Positions 56,315-64,000 of a DNA stretch of 64,000 nt are shown here, one piece after another. This stretch comes from Mesorhizobium jarvisii (GTDB lineage: Bacteria > Pseudomonadota > Alphaproteobacteria > Rhizobiales > Rhizobiaceae). The DNA lies in NCBI RefSeq assembly GCF_003601985.1, contig NZ_QZXA01000006.1, positions 377,501-441,500 on the forward strand. Reading direction: 5' to 3'. The number at the start of each line of letters is the position of its first letter. Positions within the stretch are counted from its first letter, which is position 1. The position numbers were made by a program, and so were the translations under genes. The notes beneath the pieces were generated by a model. The model had not been told where the DNA came from. It made no database searches and saw nothing but the letters and a program-made list of their open reading frames with translations.

Positions 56315-56866
56315 TCATTCCCGCCCGAATCGCCCCTGCCCGAATCGCTTGGCTATGGCGGCTAGCCCGCGATGCAGCGACACACGCACCGCCGTCTCGC
56401 TGATGCCGAACTTCGCCGCCGTCTCGCCGATCGAGCGGCCTTCCACGGATACGGCCGAAACCACCGAACGCTGTGCCGGCGGCAGCCCGTCCAGGGCCCT
56501 GTTGATGTCGCGCTCGCTGACGGTTTCGGTTTCCGGTTCGGCGAAGGTCTCGGCGATTTCGTCGACATCGATTTCGATGCGCCGACCGCGCCGCCGGAAC
56601 GCATCGATCAGCTTGAAGCGGGCGATCGCATAGATCCACGGCAGCACCGGCGCGTCCTGGCGCCAGGTATGCCGTTTCACATGAATGGCCAGCAAGGTTT
56701 CCTGCACGACATCCTCGGGATCGACTCCGCCCTGCACGATCTTGCGCCGGACAAAGCCGCGCACCAGCGCGGCAATCCGGTGCAGAAAGTCGGCATAGGC
56801 CTTTTCATCTCCGGCGATCGCGGCCCGCAACAGCCGGGAAAGCTCGGCCTCGTCCTTGCCGCTCAC
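56315..56866 (-). CDS. ECF sigma factor, SigF/EcfF type partner of NrsF
   Basis: 183 residues with sigma region 2 (DPEDVVQETLLAIHVKRHTW, WIYAIARFKLIDAFRRRGRR) and region 4 (LPPAQRSVVSAVSVEGRSIGETAAKFGISETAVRVSLHRG). Start GTG 56866 with GGGGGAG nine bases upstream. Together with NrsF it forms a membrane-controlled stress module. Its own promoter at 56887-56912 matches the motif known for Caulobacter SigF, so it is probably autoregulated. The usual sigF operon genes (DoxX, DUF692, DUF2063) are not next to it. Confidence 0.95.
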   Translation of the reverse strand: MSGKDEAELSRLLRAAIAGDEKAYADFLHRIAALVRGFVRRKIVQGGVDPEDVVQETLLAIHVKRHTWRQDAPVLPWIYAIARFKLIDAFRRRGRRIEIDVDEIAETFAEPETETVSERDINRALDGLPPAQRSVVSAVSVEGRSIGETAAKFGISETAVRVSLHRGLAAIAKRFGQGRFGRE

Positions 56867-56886
56867 AAGAGTTCACTCCCCCGATT

Positions 56887-56912
56887 TTCGTGCCTCGGCA
56901 CTGATTTGTTAC
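56887..56912 (-). promoter_or_regulatory. Candidate ECF (SigF-type) promoter of the sigma-nrsF operon
   Basis: On the minus strand GTAACA (56912-56907), 16 bases, CGAA (56890-56887). This fits GTAACC-N16-CGAA, the promoter motif described for Caulobacter SigF. The -10 element lies about 20 bases before the GTG, leaving a very short leader. Confidence 0.72.
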
Positions 56913-57117
56913 GTGGCCGGCGAAATAATGTCCAAGCCAAACTACGGGCAAATCACGAAAGTTTGCAGGCCCTGGAGGCTCAGCCCAGACCGGACGACCT
57001 GATGGGCCTTGCTCATACGTCTTGCGAAAACCGTCGGTCCGGGATGCCATCACATGGATTGTCCGCCTCGCGCCGCTCTTTGTGCCTCAGCGACCGATTG
57101 AAGCAGACCAAAAATGT

Positions 57118-57132
57118 TGACTATTCGTGTCA
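57118..57132 (+). promoter_or_regulatory. Iron-responsive operator (TGA-N9-TCA) upstream of the iron-binding gene
   Basis: TGA at 57118-57120 and TCA at 57130-57132 are separated by nine bases, the IRO pattern bound by RirA in rhizobia. It overlaps TTGACT (57117-57122), a plausible -35, so repression under iron sufficiency is expected. The start codon is 51 bases further on. Confidence 0.65.
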
Positions 57133-57182
57133 TGTATCGATAGGTGCAGCATGCCAAGACCAACGAAAGCAAGGATGACGCC

Positions 57183-58190
57183 ATGAGATACACCCTTTCC
57201 GCCCTTGTCAGCGCCGCCGCACTTGCAATCGGCCTGGCCGCCGGTCCGGCGACGGCCGAGGATGCCGGCATCATCGTCTACAACGCCCAGCACGAGAGCC
57301 TGGCCAAGGAATGGGCCGAAGGTTTCACCAAGGAGACCGGCATCAAGGTCACGCTGCGCAATGGCGGCGACAGCGACTTCTCCAACCAGATCGTAGCCGA
57401 GGGGGCCGCCTCGCCCGCCGACGTGTTCCTGACGGAGAATTCGCCCGCCATGGTGCTGGTCGAGAATGCCGGTCTGTTCGCGCCCGTCGATGCCGACACG
57501 CTGGCACAGGTGCCGCAGGACTATCAGGCGACCAGCGGCAAATGGGTGGGCGTGGCCGCGCGCAGCACCGTCTTTGCCTACAACACGACCAAGCTCAAGG
57601 CCGAGCAGATGCCGAAGTCGCTGCTCGACCTCGCCGATCCGAGCTGGAAGGGCCGCTGGGCGGCCTCGCCCTCGGGGCCCGATTTCCAGGCCATCGTCAG
57701 CGCGCTGCTGCAACTCAAGGGCGAGGCCGCCACGGCGGACTGGCTGAAGGCGATGAAGGAGAATTTCACCGCCTACAAGGGCAACAGCACGGTGATGAAG
57801 GCGGTCAACGCCGGCGAGATCGACGGCGGGGTGATCTACCACTATTACTACTTCGGCGATCAGGCCAAGACCGGCGAGAACAGCAAGAACGTCGCGCTGC
57901 ACTATTTCAAGAACCAGGATCCGGGCGCTTTCGTCTCGGTCTCGGGTGGCGGCGTGCTCGCCTCGAGCAAGCATCAGAAGGAAGCCCAGGCCTTCCTGAA
58001 ATGGGTGACCGGCAAGGGCGGCCAGGATGTGCTGAAGAACGGAAACTCCTTCGAATACGCTGTCGGCAAGGGTGCCGAGTCCAGCCCGAAGCTCGTTCCG
58101 CTGGCCGACCTGCAGGCACCGAAGGTCGACGCCACGACGCTGAACTCCAAGAAGGTCTCCGACCTGATGACGGCAGCCGGCTTGCTTTAG
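57183..58190 (+). CDS. Periplasmic iron(III)-binding protein (FbpA/FutA-like)
   Basis: 335 residues with a signal peptide (LSALVSAAALAIGLAAGPATA) and the ferric-binding fold: YNAQHESLAKEWAEGFTKETGIKVTLRNGGDSD, VFLTENSPAM, and the iron-coordinating Tyr cluster IYHYYYFGD. It captures Fe3+ for the ABC importer encoded downstream. ATG 57183 follows AAGGATG. A terminator-like hairpin after the stop would make this subunit more abundant than the permease. Confidence 0.94.
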   Translation: MRYTLSALVSAAALAIGLAAGPATAEDAGIIVYNAQHESLAKEWAEGFTKETGIKVTLRNGGDSDFSNQIVAEGAASPADVFLTENSPAMVLVENAGLFAPVDADTLAQVPQDYQATSGKWVGVAARSTVFAYNTTKLKAEQMPKSLLDLADPSWKGRWAASPSGPDFQAIVSALLQLKGEAATADWLKAMKENFTAYKGNSTVMKAVNAGEIDGGVIYHYYYFGDQAKTGENSKNVALHYFKNQDPGAFVSVSGGGVLASSKHQKEAQAFLKWVTGKGGQDVLKNGNSFEYAVGKGAESSPKLVPLADLQAPKVDATTLNSKKVSDLMTAAGLL

Positions 58191-58224
58191 TTGTCGTTCG
58201 TCCTAATAAGGACTAACCGACCGT

Positions 58225-58266
58225 GCTCCCGTGGGAATCCACCTTCCGCGGGAGCGTTTTGTTTTC
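58225..58266 (+). terminator. Partial terminator after the iron-binding gene
   Basis: gctcccgtgg (58225-58234) pairs with ccgcgggagc (58246-58255) at nine of ten positions plus one G-T, followed by gttttgttttc. It stands between the binding protein and permease genes, where attenuation is common in iron importers. Confidence 0.8.
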
Positions 58267-58365
58267 GAGATGGCATTCGTCGATGACGACACGCTGCGTT
58301 CCTGACCTCCGAGAGTGGTCCCTCGATTGCCGGCATACCGCCGCAACCGTGGGGCGTCCGAGCTG

Positions 58366-59946
58366 ATGCAGTCCGCCGTCGATCTCGGGCGCGCCGGCCT
58401 GCCGTCGAAGATGCGCCGGATGTCACAGCGGCGGGCGCCCCCTTGGCTTGTCACCGCCGCCGTTCTCGTCGCGCTGTTCGCCCTTTTGCCGCTCGCCTTC
58501 ATCATCTGGATCGCGGTGCAGACTGGCTGGGAGACTGTGTCGGCGCTGGTCTTCCGGCCGCGCGTCGGGGAACTGCTGGTCAACACCACGCTGCTGGTGC
58601 TGCTGACCGTGCCGATCGCCATCATACTGTCTGTGGCGCTGGCCTGGCTGACCGAGCGCAGCGACTTGCCAGGCGCAAGGCTGTGGGCCTGGCTGTGCGT
58701 GGCGCCGCTCGCCATCCCCGCTTTCGTGCACTCCTATGCCTGGATCACCATGGTGCCCGGCCTGCATGGCCTGTGGGCCGGCGTGCTGGTGTCGGTGATC
58801 GCCTATTTTCCCTTCCTCTATCTGCCCATATCGGCAGCGCTGCGCCGTCTCGATCCAGCCCTGGAGGACGCGGCCGCCGCCCTTGGCCTTGGGCCCTGGC
58901 GCATCTTCTGGCGAGTCGTGATGCCGCAGCTCAGGCTCGCCATCTGCGGCGGCTCGCTGCTGGTCGGACTGCATCTGCTGGCCGAATACGGCCTCTATGT
59001 CTTCATCCGCTTCGACACCTTCACCACGGCGATCGTCGACCAGTTCCAATCGACCTTCAACGGACCGGCCGCCAACATGTTGGCCGGCGTGCTGGTGACC
59101 TGCTGCTTCGTGCTTCTGGGCCTCGAAGTGCTGGTGCGCGGCGAAGAGCGTTATGCCCGTGTCGGTTCCGGCGCGGCGCGTTCCCAGCAGCGCACGAACC
59201 TCGGCCGCGCCACCATCCCAAGCCTGGCCTTGCTGGTGGTCACCACGCTGCTGGCGCTCGGCGTGCCGTTCGTCACCATCGGCCGCTGGCTCATCGCCGG
59301 CGGCGCCGAGGTCTGGCGTCTCGACGAGATTGGCCTGGCGCTCGGCCAGACGCTGTTCCTGGCGCTTGCCGGGGCACTGCTTGCCACTGTCGCCGCCATG
59401 CCGATGGCCTGGATCTCGATCCGCGCGCCGGGACCGCTGCAGCGCCTGCTGGAGGGTTGCAACTACATCGTCGGCTCGCTACCGGGTGTCGTCATCGCGC
59501 TGGCGCTGGTCACCATCACCGTGCGCATTGCGCTTCCGCTCTATCAGACGCTGTTCACCATCCTGGTCGCCTATGCCCTCATGTTCCTGCCGCGTGCCCT
59601 GGTCAGCCTGCGCGCCTCGATCGCCCAGGCGCCGGTCGAGCTCGAGCGCGCCGCGTCCAGCCTCGGCAGGCGGCCGCTCAACGCGCTGTGGTCGACGACC
59701 ATCCGCCTGTCGGCGCCAGGTGCGGCGGCCGGCATGGCGCTGGTGGCGCTCGGCATCATGAACGAACTGACAGCGACCCAGATGCTGGCGCCGAACGGCA
59801 CGCGCACGCTGGCGATGGCGTTCTGGTCCTACAGCGGCGAGATCGACTACGCCTCGGCGGCCCCTTACGCCTTCATCATGGTGGCGATGTCGCTGCCGCT
59901 GACCTGGGTGCTCTATGTCCAGTCGAAACGGATGGCCGGACGATGA
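58366..59946 (+). CDS. Iron(III) ABC transporter permease (FbpB/SfuB-like)
   Basis: About 526 residues, twelve helices in two homologous halves, each with the ABC permease loop ([27 protein letters not shown] in the first; [24 protein letters not shown] in the second). Fused permeases of this kind import Fe3+ from the periplasmic binding protein. The start is uncertain: ATG 58366, ATG 58411 or GTG 58315. Its stop overlaps the ATPase start (ATGA). Confidence 0.92.
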   Translation: MQSAVDLGRAGLPSKMRRMSQRRAPPWLVTAAVLVALFALLPLAFIIWIAVQTGWETVSALVFRPRVGELLVNTTLLVLLTVPIAIILSVALAWLTERSDLPGARLWAWLCVAPLAIPAFVHSYAWITMVPGLHGLWAGVLVSVIAYFPFLYLPISAALRRLDPALEDAAAALGLGPWRIFWRVVMPQLRLAICGGSLLVGLHLLAEYGLYVFIRFDTFTTAIVDQFQSTFNGPAANMLAGVLVTCCFVLLGLEVLVRGEERYARVGSGAARSQQRTNLGRATIPSLALLVVTTLLALGVPFVTIGRWLIAGGAEVWRLDEIGLALGQTLFLALAGALLATVAAMPMAWISIRAPGPLQRLLEGCNYIVGSLPGVVIALALVTITVRIALPLYQTLFTILVAYALMFLPRALVSLRASIAQAPVELERAASSLGRRPLNALWSTTIRLSAPGAAAGMALVALGIMNELTATQMLAPNGTRTLAMAFWSYSGEIDYASAAPYAFIMVAMSLPLTWVLYVQSKRMAGR

Positions 59947-61025
59947 GCTTTCTCGAAATCAAAGGCTTGCACAAGCATTACGGCCCGGTCGCCGCACTGG
60001 CCGGCGTCGACCTCGATGTCGCCAGCGGCAGCCGCACCGCGATCGTCGGCCCCTCCGGCTGCGGCAAGACCACCTTGCTGCGGCTGATCGCCGGTTTCGA
60101 GGCACCGGACCAGGGCCGCATCGTGCTCGACGGCGAGGTGCTGGCCAATGGCGGCGCCGCCATCCCGGCGCATCGCCGCGGCATCGGCGTGGTGGCGCAG
60201 GACGGCGCCCTGTTCCCGCATCTGACCATCAGCGACAATATCGGTTTCGGCATGGGCCGCGGCGATGACAAACGCGCCGAGCGCATCGTCGAGTTGGCCT
60301 ACATCGTCGGGCTGGACAAGGCGATCCTCAAGCGCCGCCCGCACGAACTTTCCGGCGGCCAGCAGCAGCGCGTGGCGCTCGCCCGCGCCATGGCGATGAA
60401 GCCGCGGCTGATGCTGCTCGACGAGCCGTTCTCGGCGCTCGACACCGCCCTGCGCGCCTCGATGCGCAAGGCGGTGGCCGAACTTCTGGAGGCGGCCGGC
60501 ATCACCACCATCCTGGTGACCCACGACCAGGCCGAAGCACTGTCCTTCGCTGCCCAGGTGGCGGTGATGCGCGACGGCAAATTCTCGCAGGTCGGCACGC
60601 CGCGCGATCTCTATCTCAAGCCGAAGGACAGGATGATCGCCGAATTCCTCGGCGACGCCATCATCCTGCCGGCGAGCATCTCGGGCGGCTTCGCCAACTC
60701 GCCGCTCGGCCGCATCGCCGTCGACACAAATGACAGCCGCGATGTCGCCCGCATCATGCTGCGGCCGGAGCAGATCGGGCTGAAGCGCACGTCGCGCGAA
60801 GGCATGTCGGGCACCCCCGACATGCTGTTTGGCGAGGTGACAGAATCGGAATTCGCCGGCTCGACATGCACGATCGCGGTGCGGCTCCTGAACAATTTCG
60901 ATCCACCGGACGCCGCCGCTATCGGCAACACGCCGCTGATCCTGCGCAAATCCGGCATGGACGCACCAGCAGTCGGCGAGATCGTCCGGCTGACCGTGTC
61001 GGGAAAGGCGCATGTCTTCGTCTAG
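59943..61025 (+). CDS. Iron(III) ABC transporter ATP-binding protein (FbpC-like)
   Basis: 360 residues with Walker [10 protein letters not shown], signature [15 protein letters not shown], Walker [13 protein letters not shown] and a C-terminal TOBE-like regulatory domain. It powers the iron importer encoded with the binding protein at 57183 and the permease at 58366. ATG 59943 overlaps the permease stop by four bases. Confidence 0.94.
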   Translation: MSFLEIKGLHKHYGPVAALAGVDLDVASGSRTAIVGPSGCGKTTLLRLIAGFEAPDQGRIVLDGEVLANGGAAIPAHRRGIGVVAQDGALFPHLTISDNIGFGMGRGDDKRAERIVELAYIVGLDKAILKRRPHELSGGQQQRVALARAMAMKPRLMLLDEPFSALDTALRASMRKAVAELLEAAGITTILVTHDQAEALSFAAQVAVMRDGKFSQVGTPRDLYLKPKDRMIAEFLGDAIILPASISGGFANSPLGRIAVDTNDSRDVARIMLRPEQIGLKRTSREGMSGTPDMLFGEVTESEFAGSTCTIAVRLLNNFDPPDAAAIGNTPLILRKSGMDAPAVGEIVRLTVSGKAHVFV

Positions 61026-61055
61026 GCGACCGAGGGCCGGCGTCCGGCGCGCAGT

Positions 61056-61868
61056 TCACGCTGTGATGCGTTCGCCGGTTTCGGCTGAATAGATCGGCCA
61101 GCGCTCGAGAAAATCACAGCCATGCACGACCACCCGCTCATTGGCGCTGTCGACAAGGATGACGGCGTAGGAGGGCGGCGCCTGCTCGACAATTTCACTC
61201 GACCGGTCAAGCGCAAGTTCGAAGCGGGCATGCAGGCCGCGCTGCGCCGAGAACGGAATCCCGGCGACGGTGCCGGCGATGTCGCGATGAACGTGGCCGA
61301 AGAAGATATGGCGGACGTTGCCGTGGCGCCTCAGCAGACTGAGCAACCGCTCGGGCTGTTCAAGCGCCAACGGATCGAGCTGCGGCAGGCCGAGCGCGAC
61401 CGGCGGATGGTGCAGGAAGACGTAGGCGGCCCTGCCGGCTGATTGGTCCAGCCGGGCTTCGAGCCAGGCAAGCCGCCTTTCGCACAATTCGCCTTCGATG
61501 CGCCCTTCCGCCAGGCAATCGAGGAACAGCAACACTTCGTTGCCGGTGTCATGGACCGACTGCACAAAGCCGTTCTCGTCGACCGGATTTTCCGGGAACG
61601 CCGCGACGAGATTGGCCCGCCCGTCATGGTTGCCGGGCAGCAGCCTGTACGGTATCGACAGCGCGCTCAGCGCCGCGCGCAGATCGGCATAGCTCTGCGG
61701 CGCGCCGGTCTCGGTCAGGTCCCCGGTGAACACACAAAGGGCGCCGTCGGCGTGATGCGCATTGATATGCGCGATGCAGGATGCCAGCCTTTGATGCAGG
61801 TCCGCGCCATAGCGGCGCTCGCCTTGCCGGCCAAGATGCACGTCGGTGACCTGGATGATCTTCATCAT
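61056..61868 (-). CDS. GpdQ-like metallophosphodiesterase
   Basis: About 270 residues with the binuclear metal motifs DVHLG, GDLTE, GNHD, HHPP and GHVH in order. Overall resemblance is to GpdQ, a glycerophosphodiesterase, and class III cyclic nucleotide phosphodiesterases. It is the last gene of the ugp operon, four bases after ugpC, and could release glycerol-3-phosphate from the diesters that Ugp imports, standing in for UgpQ. The ATG at 61868 is followed by another in the next codon. Confidence 0.9.
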   Translation of the reverse strand: MMKIIQVTDVHLGRQGERRYGADLHQRLASCIAHINAHHADGALCVFTGDLTETGAPQSYADLRAALSALSIPYRLLPGNHDGRANLVAAFPENPVDENGFVQSVHDTGNEVLLFLDCLAEGRIEGELCERRLAWLEARLDQSAGRAAYVFLHHPPVALGLPQLDPLALEQPERLLSLLRRHGNVRHIFFGHVHRDIAGTVAGIPFSAQRGLHARFELALDRSSEIVEQAPPSYAVILVDSANERVVVHGCDFLERWPIYSAETGERITA

Positions 61869-61872
61869 GCTT

Positions 61873-62973
<1,101 letters not shown>

Positions 62974-62983
62974 TTTTGTCTCC

Positions 62984-63904
62984 TTATTTCTCAGTGGCGA
63001 TCAGGCCGCGCACGAACCAGCGCTGCATCAGCACCACGACGAGCAGCGGCGGCAGCATGATGATCAGCGTCCCGGCCATGGCGATGTGCCATTCGGGCGC
63101 GCCGCCGACATTTGGGATGAGCTGCTTGAGCTCAGTTACCGCTGTGGCATGCGACTGGTCGGTGGTGATGAGCAGCGGCCACAGATACTGGTTCCACGCC
63201 CACAGGAACATGATGGTGCCGAGCGCAGCCATGTTGTTGCGCGACAGCGGCAGCAGGATATCGATGAAGAAGCGCAGCGCCCCAGCGCCGTCCATGCGCG
63301 CGGCCTCGGTCAGCTCGTCGGGAACGGTCAGGAAGAACTGCCGGTAGAGGAAGGTGCCGGTGGCGGTGGCGATCAGCGGCAGGATCAGGCCGGGATAGGA
63401 ATTGAGCATCCCCAGGTTGAGCGCGACATGCACGCCCGAAACCTTCTCGATCAGCCAGGATAGGCCGGTCAGATCCAAGATCGTCTGGTAGGGTTCGAGC
63501 ACGTTGGCGACGACCGCATAGGTCGGCACGATGCGCACTTCGAGCGGCAGCATCAGCGTGATGAAGATCAGCCAGAAGATGAAGGTGCGGCCGGGATAGC
63601 GGAAGTAGACGATCGAGAAGGCGGTGAGCGCCGAGATGATCACTTTGCCGGCGGCGACGCCGGTCGCCATGATGAAGCTGTTGAGCAGCTTGGGACCGAG
63701 ATCGGCGGTCGTCCAGGCGGTCTTGATGTTGACCCAGAAGTCGCTGCCCGGCAGCAGCGACATCGGCACATCATTGACATCCTTGAGGTTGTGCGATGCC
63801 GCGATCGCTACGACAACGAACGGCGCAATGCAAAAGACGAAGCCGATGAACAGGATCAGATGCGTGAAGAAATTGAGGACCGGGGTGCGCTCGACCATAT
63901 CCAT
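62984..63904 (-). CDS. ugpE: sn-Glycerol-3-phosphate ABC transporter permease UgpE
   Basis: 306 residues with six helices and the permease loop [25 protein letters not shown]. Similarity and the neighbours fit UgpE, the second integral subunit. ATG 63904 lies one base after the stop of ugpA, and ten bases separate it from ugpC. It forms the channel with UgpA. Confidence 0.92.
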   Translation of the reverse strand: MDMVERTPVLNFFTHLILFIGFVFCIAPFVVVAIAASHNLKDVNDVPMSLLPGSDFWVNIKTAWTTADLGPKLLNSFIMATGVAAGKVIISALTAFSIVYFRYPGRTFIFWLIFITLMLPLEVRIVPTYAVVANVLEPYQTILDLTGLSWLIEKVSGVHVALNLGMLNSYPGLILPLIATATGTFLYRQFFLTVPDELTEAARMDGAGALRFFIDILLPLSRNNMAALGTIMFLWAWNQYLWPLLITTDQSHATAVTELKQLIPNVGGAPEWHIAMAGTLIIMLPPLLVVVLMQRWFVRGLIATEK

Positions 63905-63905
63905 T

Positions 63906-64000
63906 TCACCTGTAGTGTACGCGCCGCTCGATGAAGCGGAACTGGAAGATGGTGAGCACGACGATGAGCAGCATCAGGATGATGCTCTGCGCGGCGGCGC
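63906..64000 (-). CDS. ugpA: sn-Glycerol-3-phosphate ABC transporter permease UgpA, C-terminal end (truncated by window)
   Basis: The frame is open to the window edge and stops at 63906-63908. The visible 30 residues end in a transmembrane helix and TIFQFRFIERRVHYR, the usual UgpA C terminus. Position directly before ugpE supports it. The rest and the binding protein ugpB are outside. Confidence 0.82.
   Translation of the reverse strand, partial: AAAQSIILMLLIVVLTIFQFRFIERRVHYR

Overview
The window is chromosomal DNA of a high-GC alphaproteobacterium of the order Hyphomicrobiales, most likely Mesorhizobium or a close relative. The reasons are the gene content and order (prmC-prfA-ptsP-lysC near ubiG; argJ, GNAT and mutT close to a parvulin and secA), the DUF4167, DUF1178 and NrsF families, and short palindromic intergenic repeats of the rhizobial RIME type. 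No prophage, transposase, CRISPR array or rRNA was seen. There is one tRNA, tRNA-Leu(CAA).

Layout. 0-4.8 kb: end of an M23 peptidase, a DHA2-type exporter, a TMEM175-like channel, an L,D-transpeptidase and a MmcQ/YjbR protein. 4.8-8.6 kb: clpB with a good heat-shock promoter, then a DUF4167 protein. 8.9-18.1 kb: prmC-prfA, ptsP and lysC, then a CHASE3 hybrid histidine kinase and a glycolipid-binding-type protein, then ubiG. 18.1-22 kb: a two-component flavin monooxygenase (LLM enzyme plus flavin reductase) divergent from a MarR-type regulator, and a DMT exporter divergent from a second MarR regulator. 22-28.6 kb: DUF1178-nitrilase-grxC, comF, a methyltransferase, a Flp pilin, and mutT-GNAT-argJ. 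28.7-32.1 kb: an exported caspase-like protein and an MFS exporter divergent from its probable TetR repressor. 32.2-41.9 kb: a parvulin, secA, a polysaccharide flippase with a GNAT-fold partner, an exported creatininase-like protein coupled to an exported beta-propeller, and a beta-barrel gene with a broken signal-peptide frame. 42-53.5 kb: tRNA-Leu, a VTT-family membrane protein bracketed by repeats, dsbB, HNH nuclease, AlkA-type glycosylase, gluQRS, an EamA exporter, a YihY/BrkB protein, an SDR, a HIG1-like protein, a PduO-type adenosyltransferase, rhomboid, etfBA and 3-hydroxybutyryl-CoA dehydrogenase. 53.5-64 kb: an ECF sigma factor and its NrsF anti-sigma factor followed by a PAS-GGDEF protein, an FbpABC-type iron(III) importer, and the distal part of a ugp glycerol-3-phosphate importer operon (ugpA-ugpE-ugpC plus a GpdQ-like phosphodiesterase).

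How the genes work together. Much of the window is housekeeping (translation termination, secretion, proteostasis, amino-acid and ubiquinone synthesis) with regulated accessory modules between. Regulation can be read directly in several places: a sigma-32 promoter before clpB, a GTAAC-N16-CGAA element before the ECF factor, a TGA-N9-TCA iron-responsive operator before the iron-binding protein, palindromes in the MarR and TetR divergent regions, and TTAA half-sites before the pilin gene. The observations most worth following are the ECF-NrsF-GGDEF arrangement, the creatininase-like/propeller pair that has lost most canonical metal ligands, and the one-base frame break in the beta-barrel gene. 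I found no clearly new multi-gene system; the exported creatininase-like/propeller pair is the best candidate for unexplained biology.
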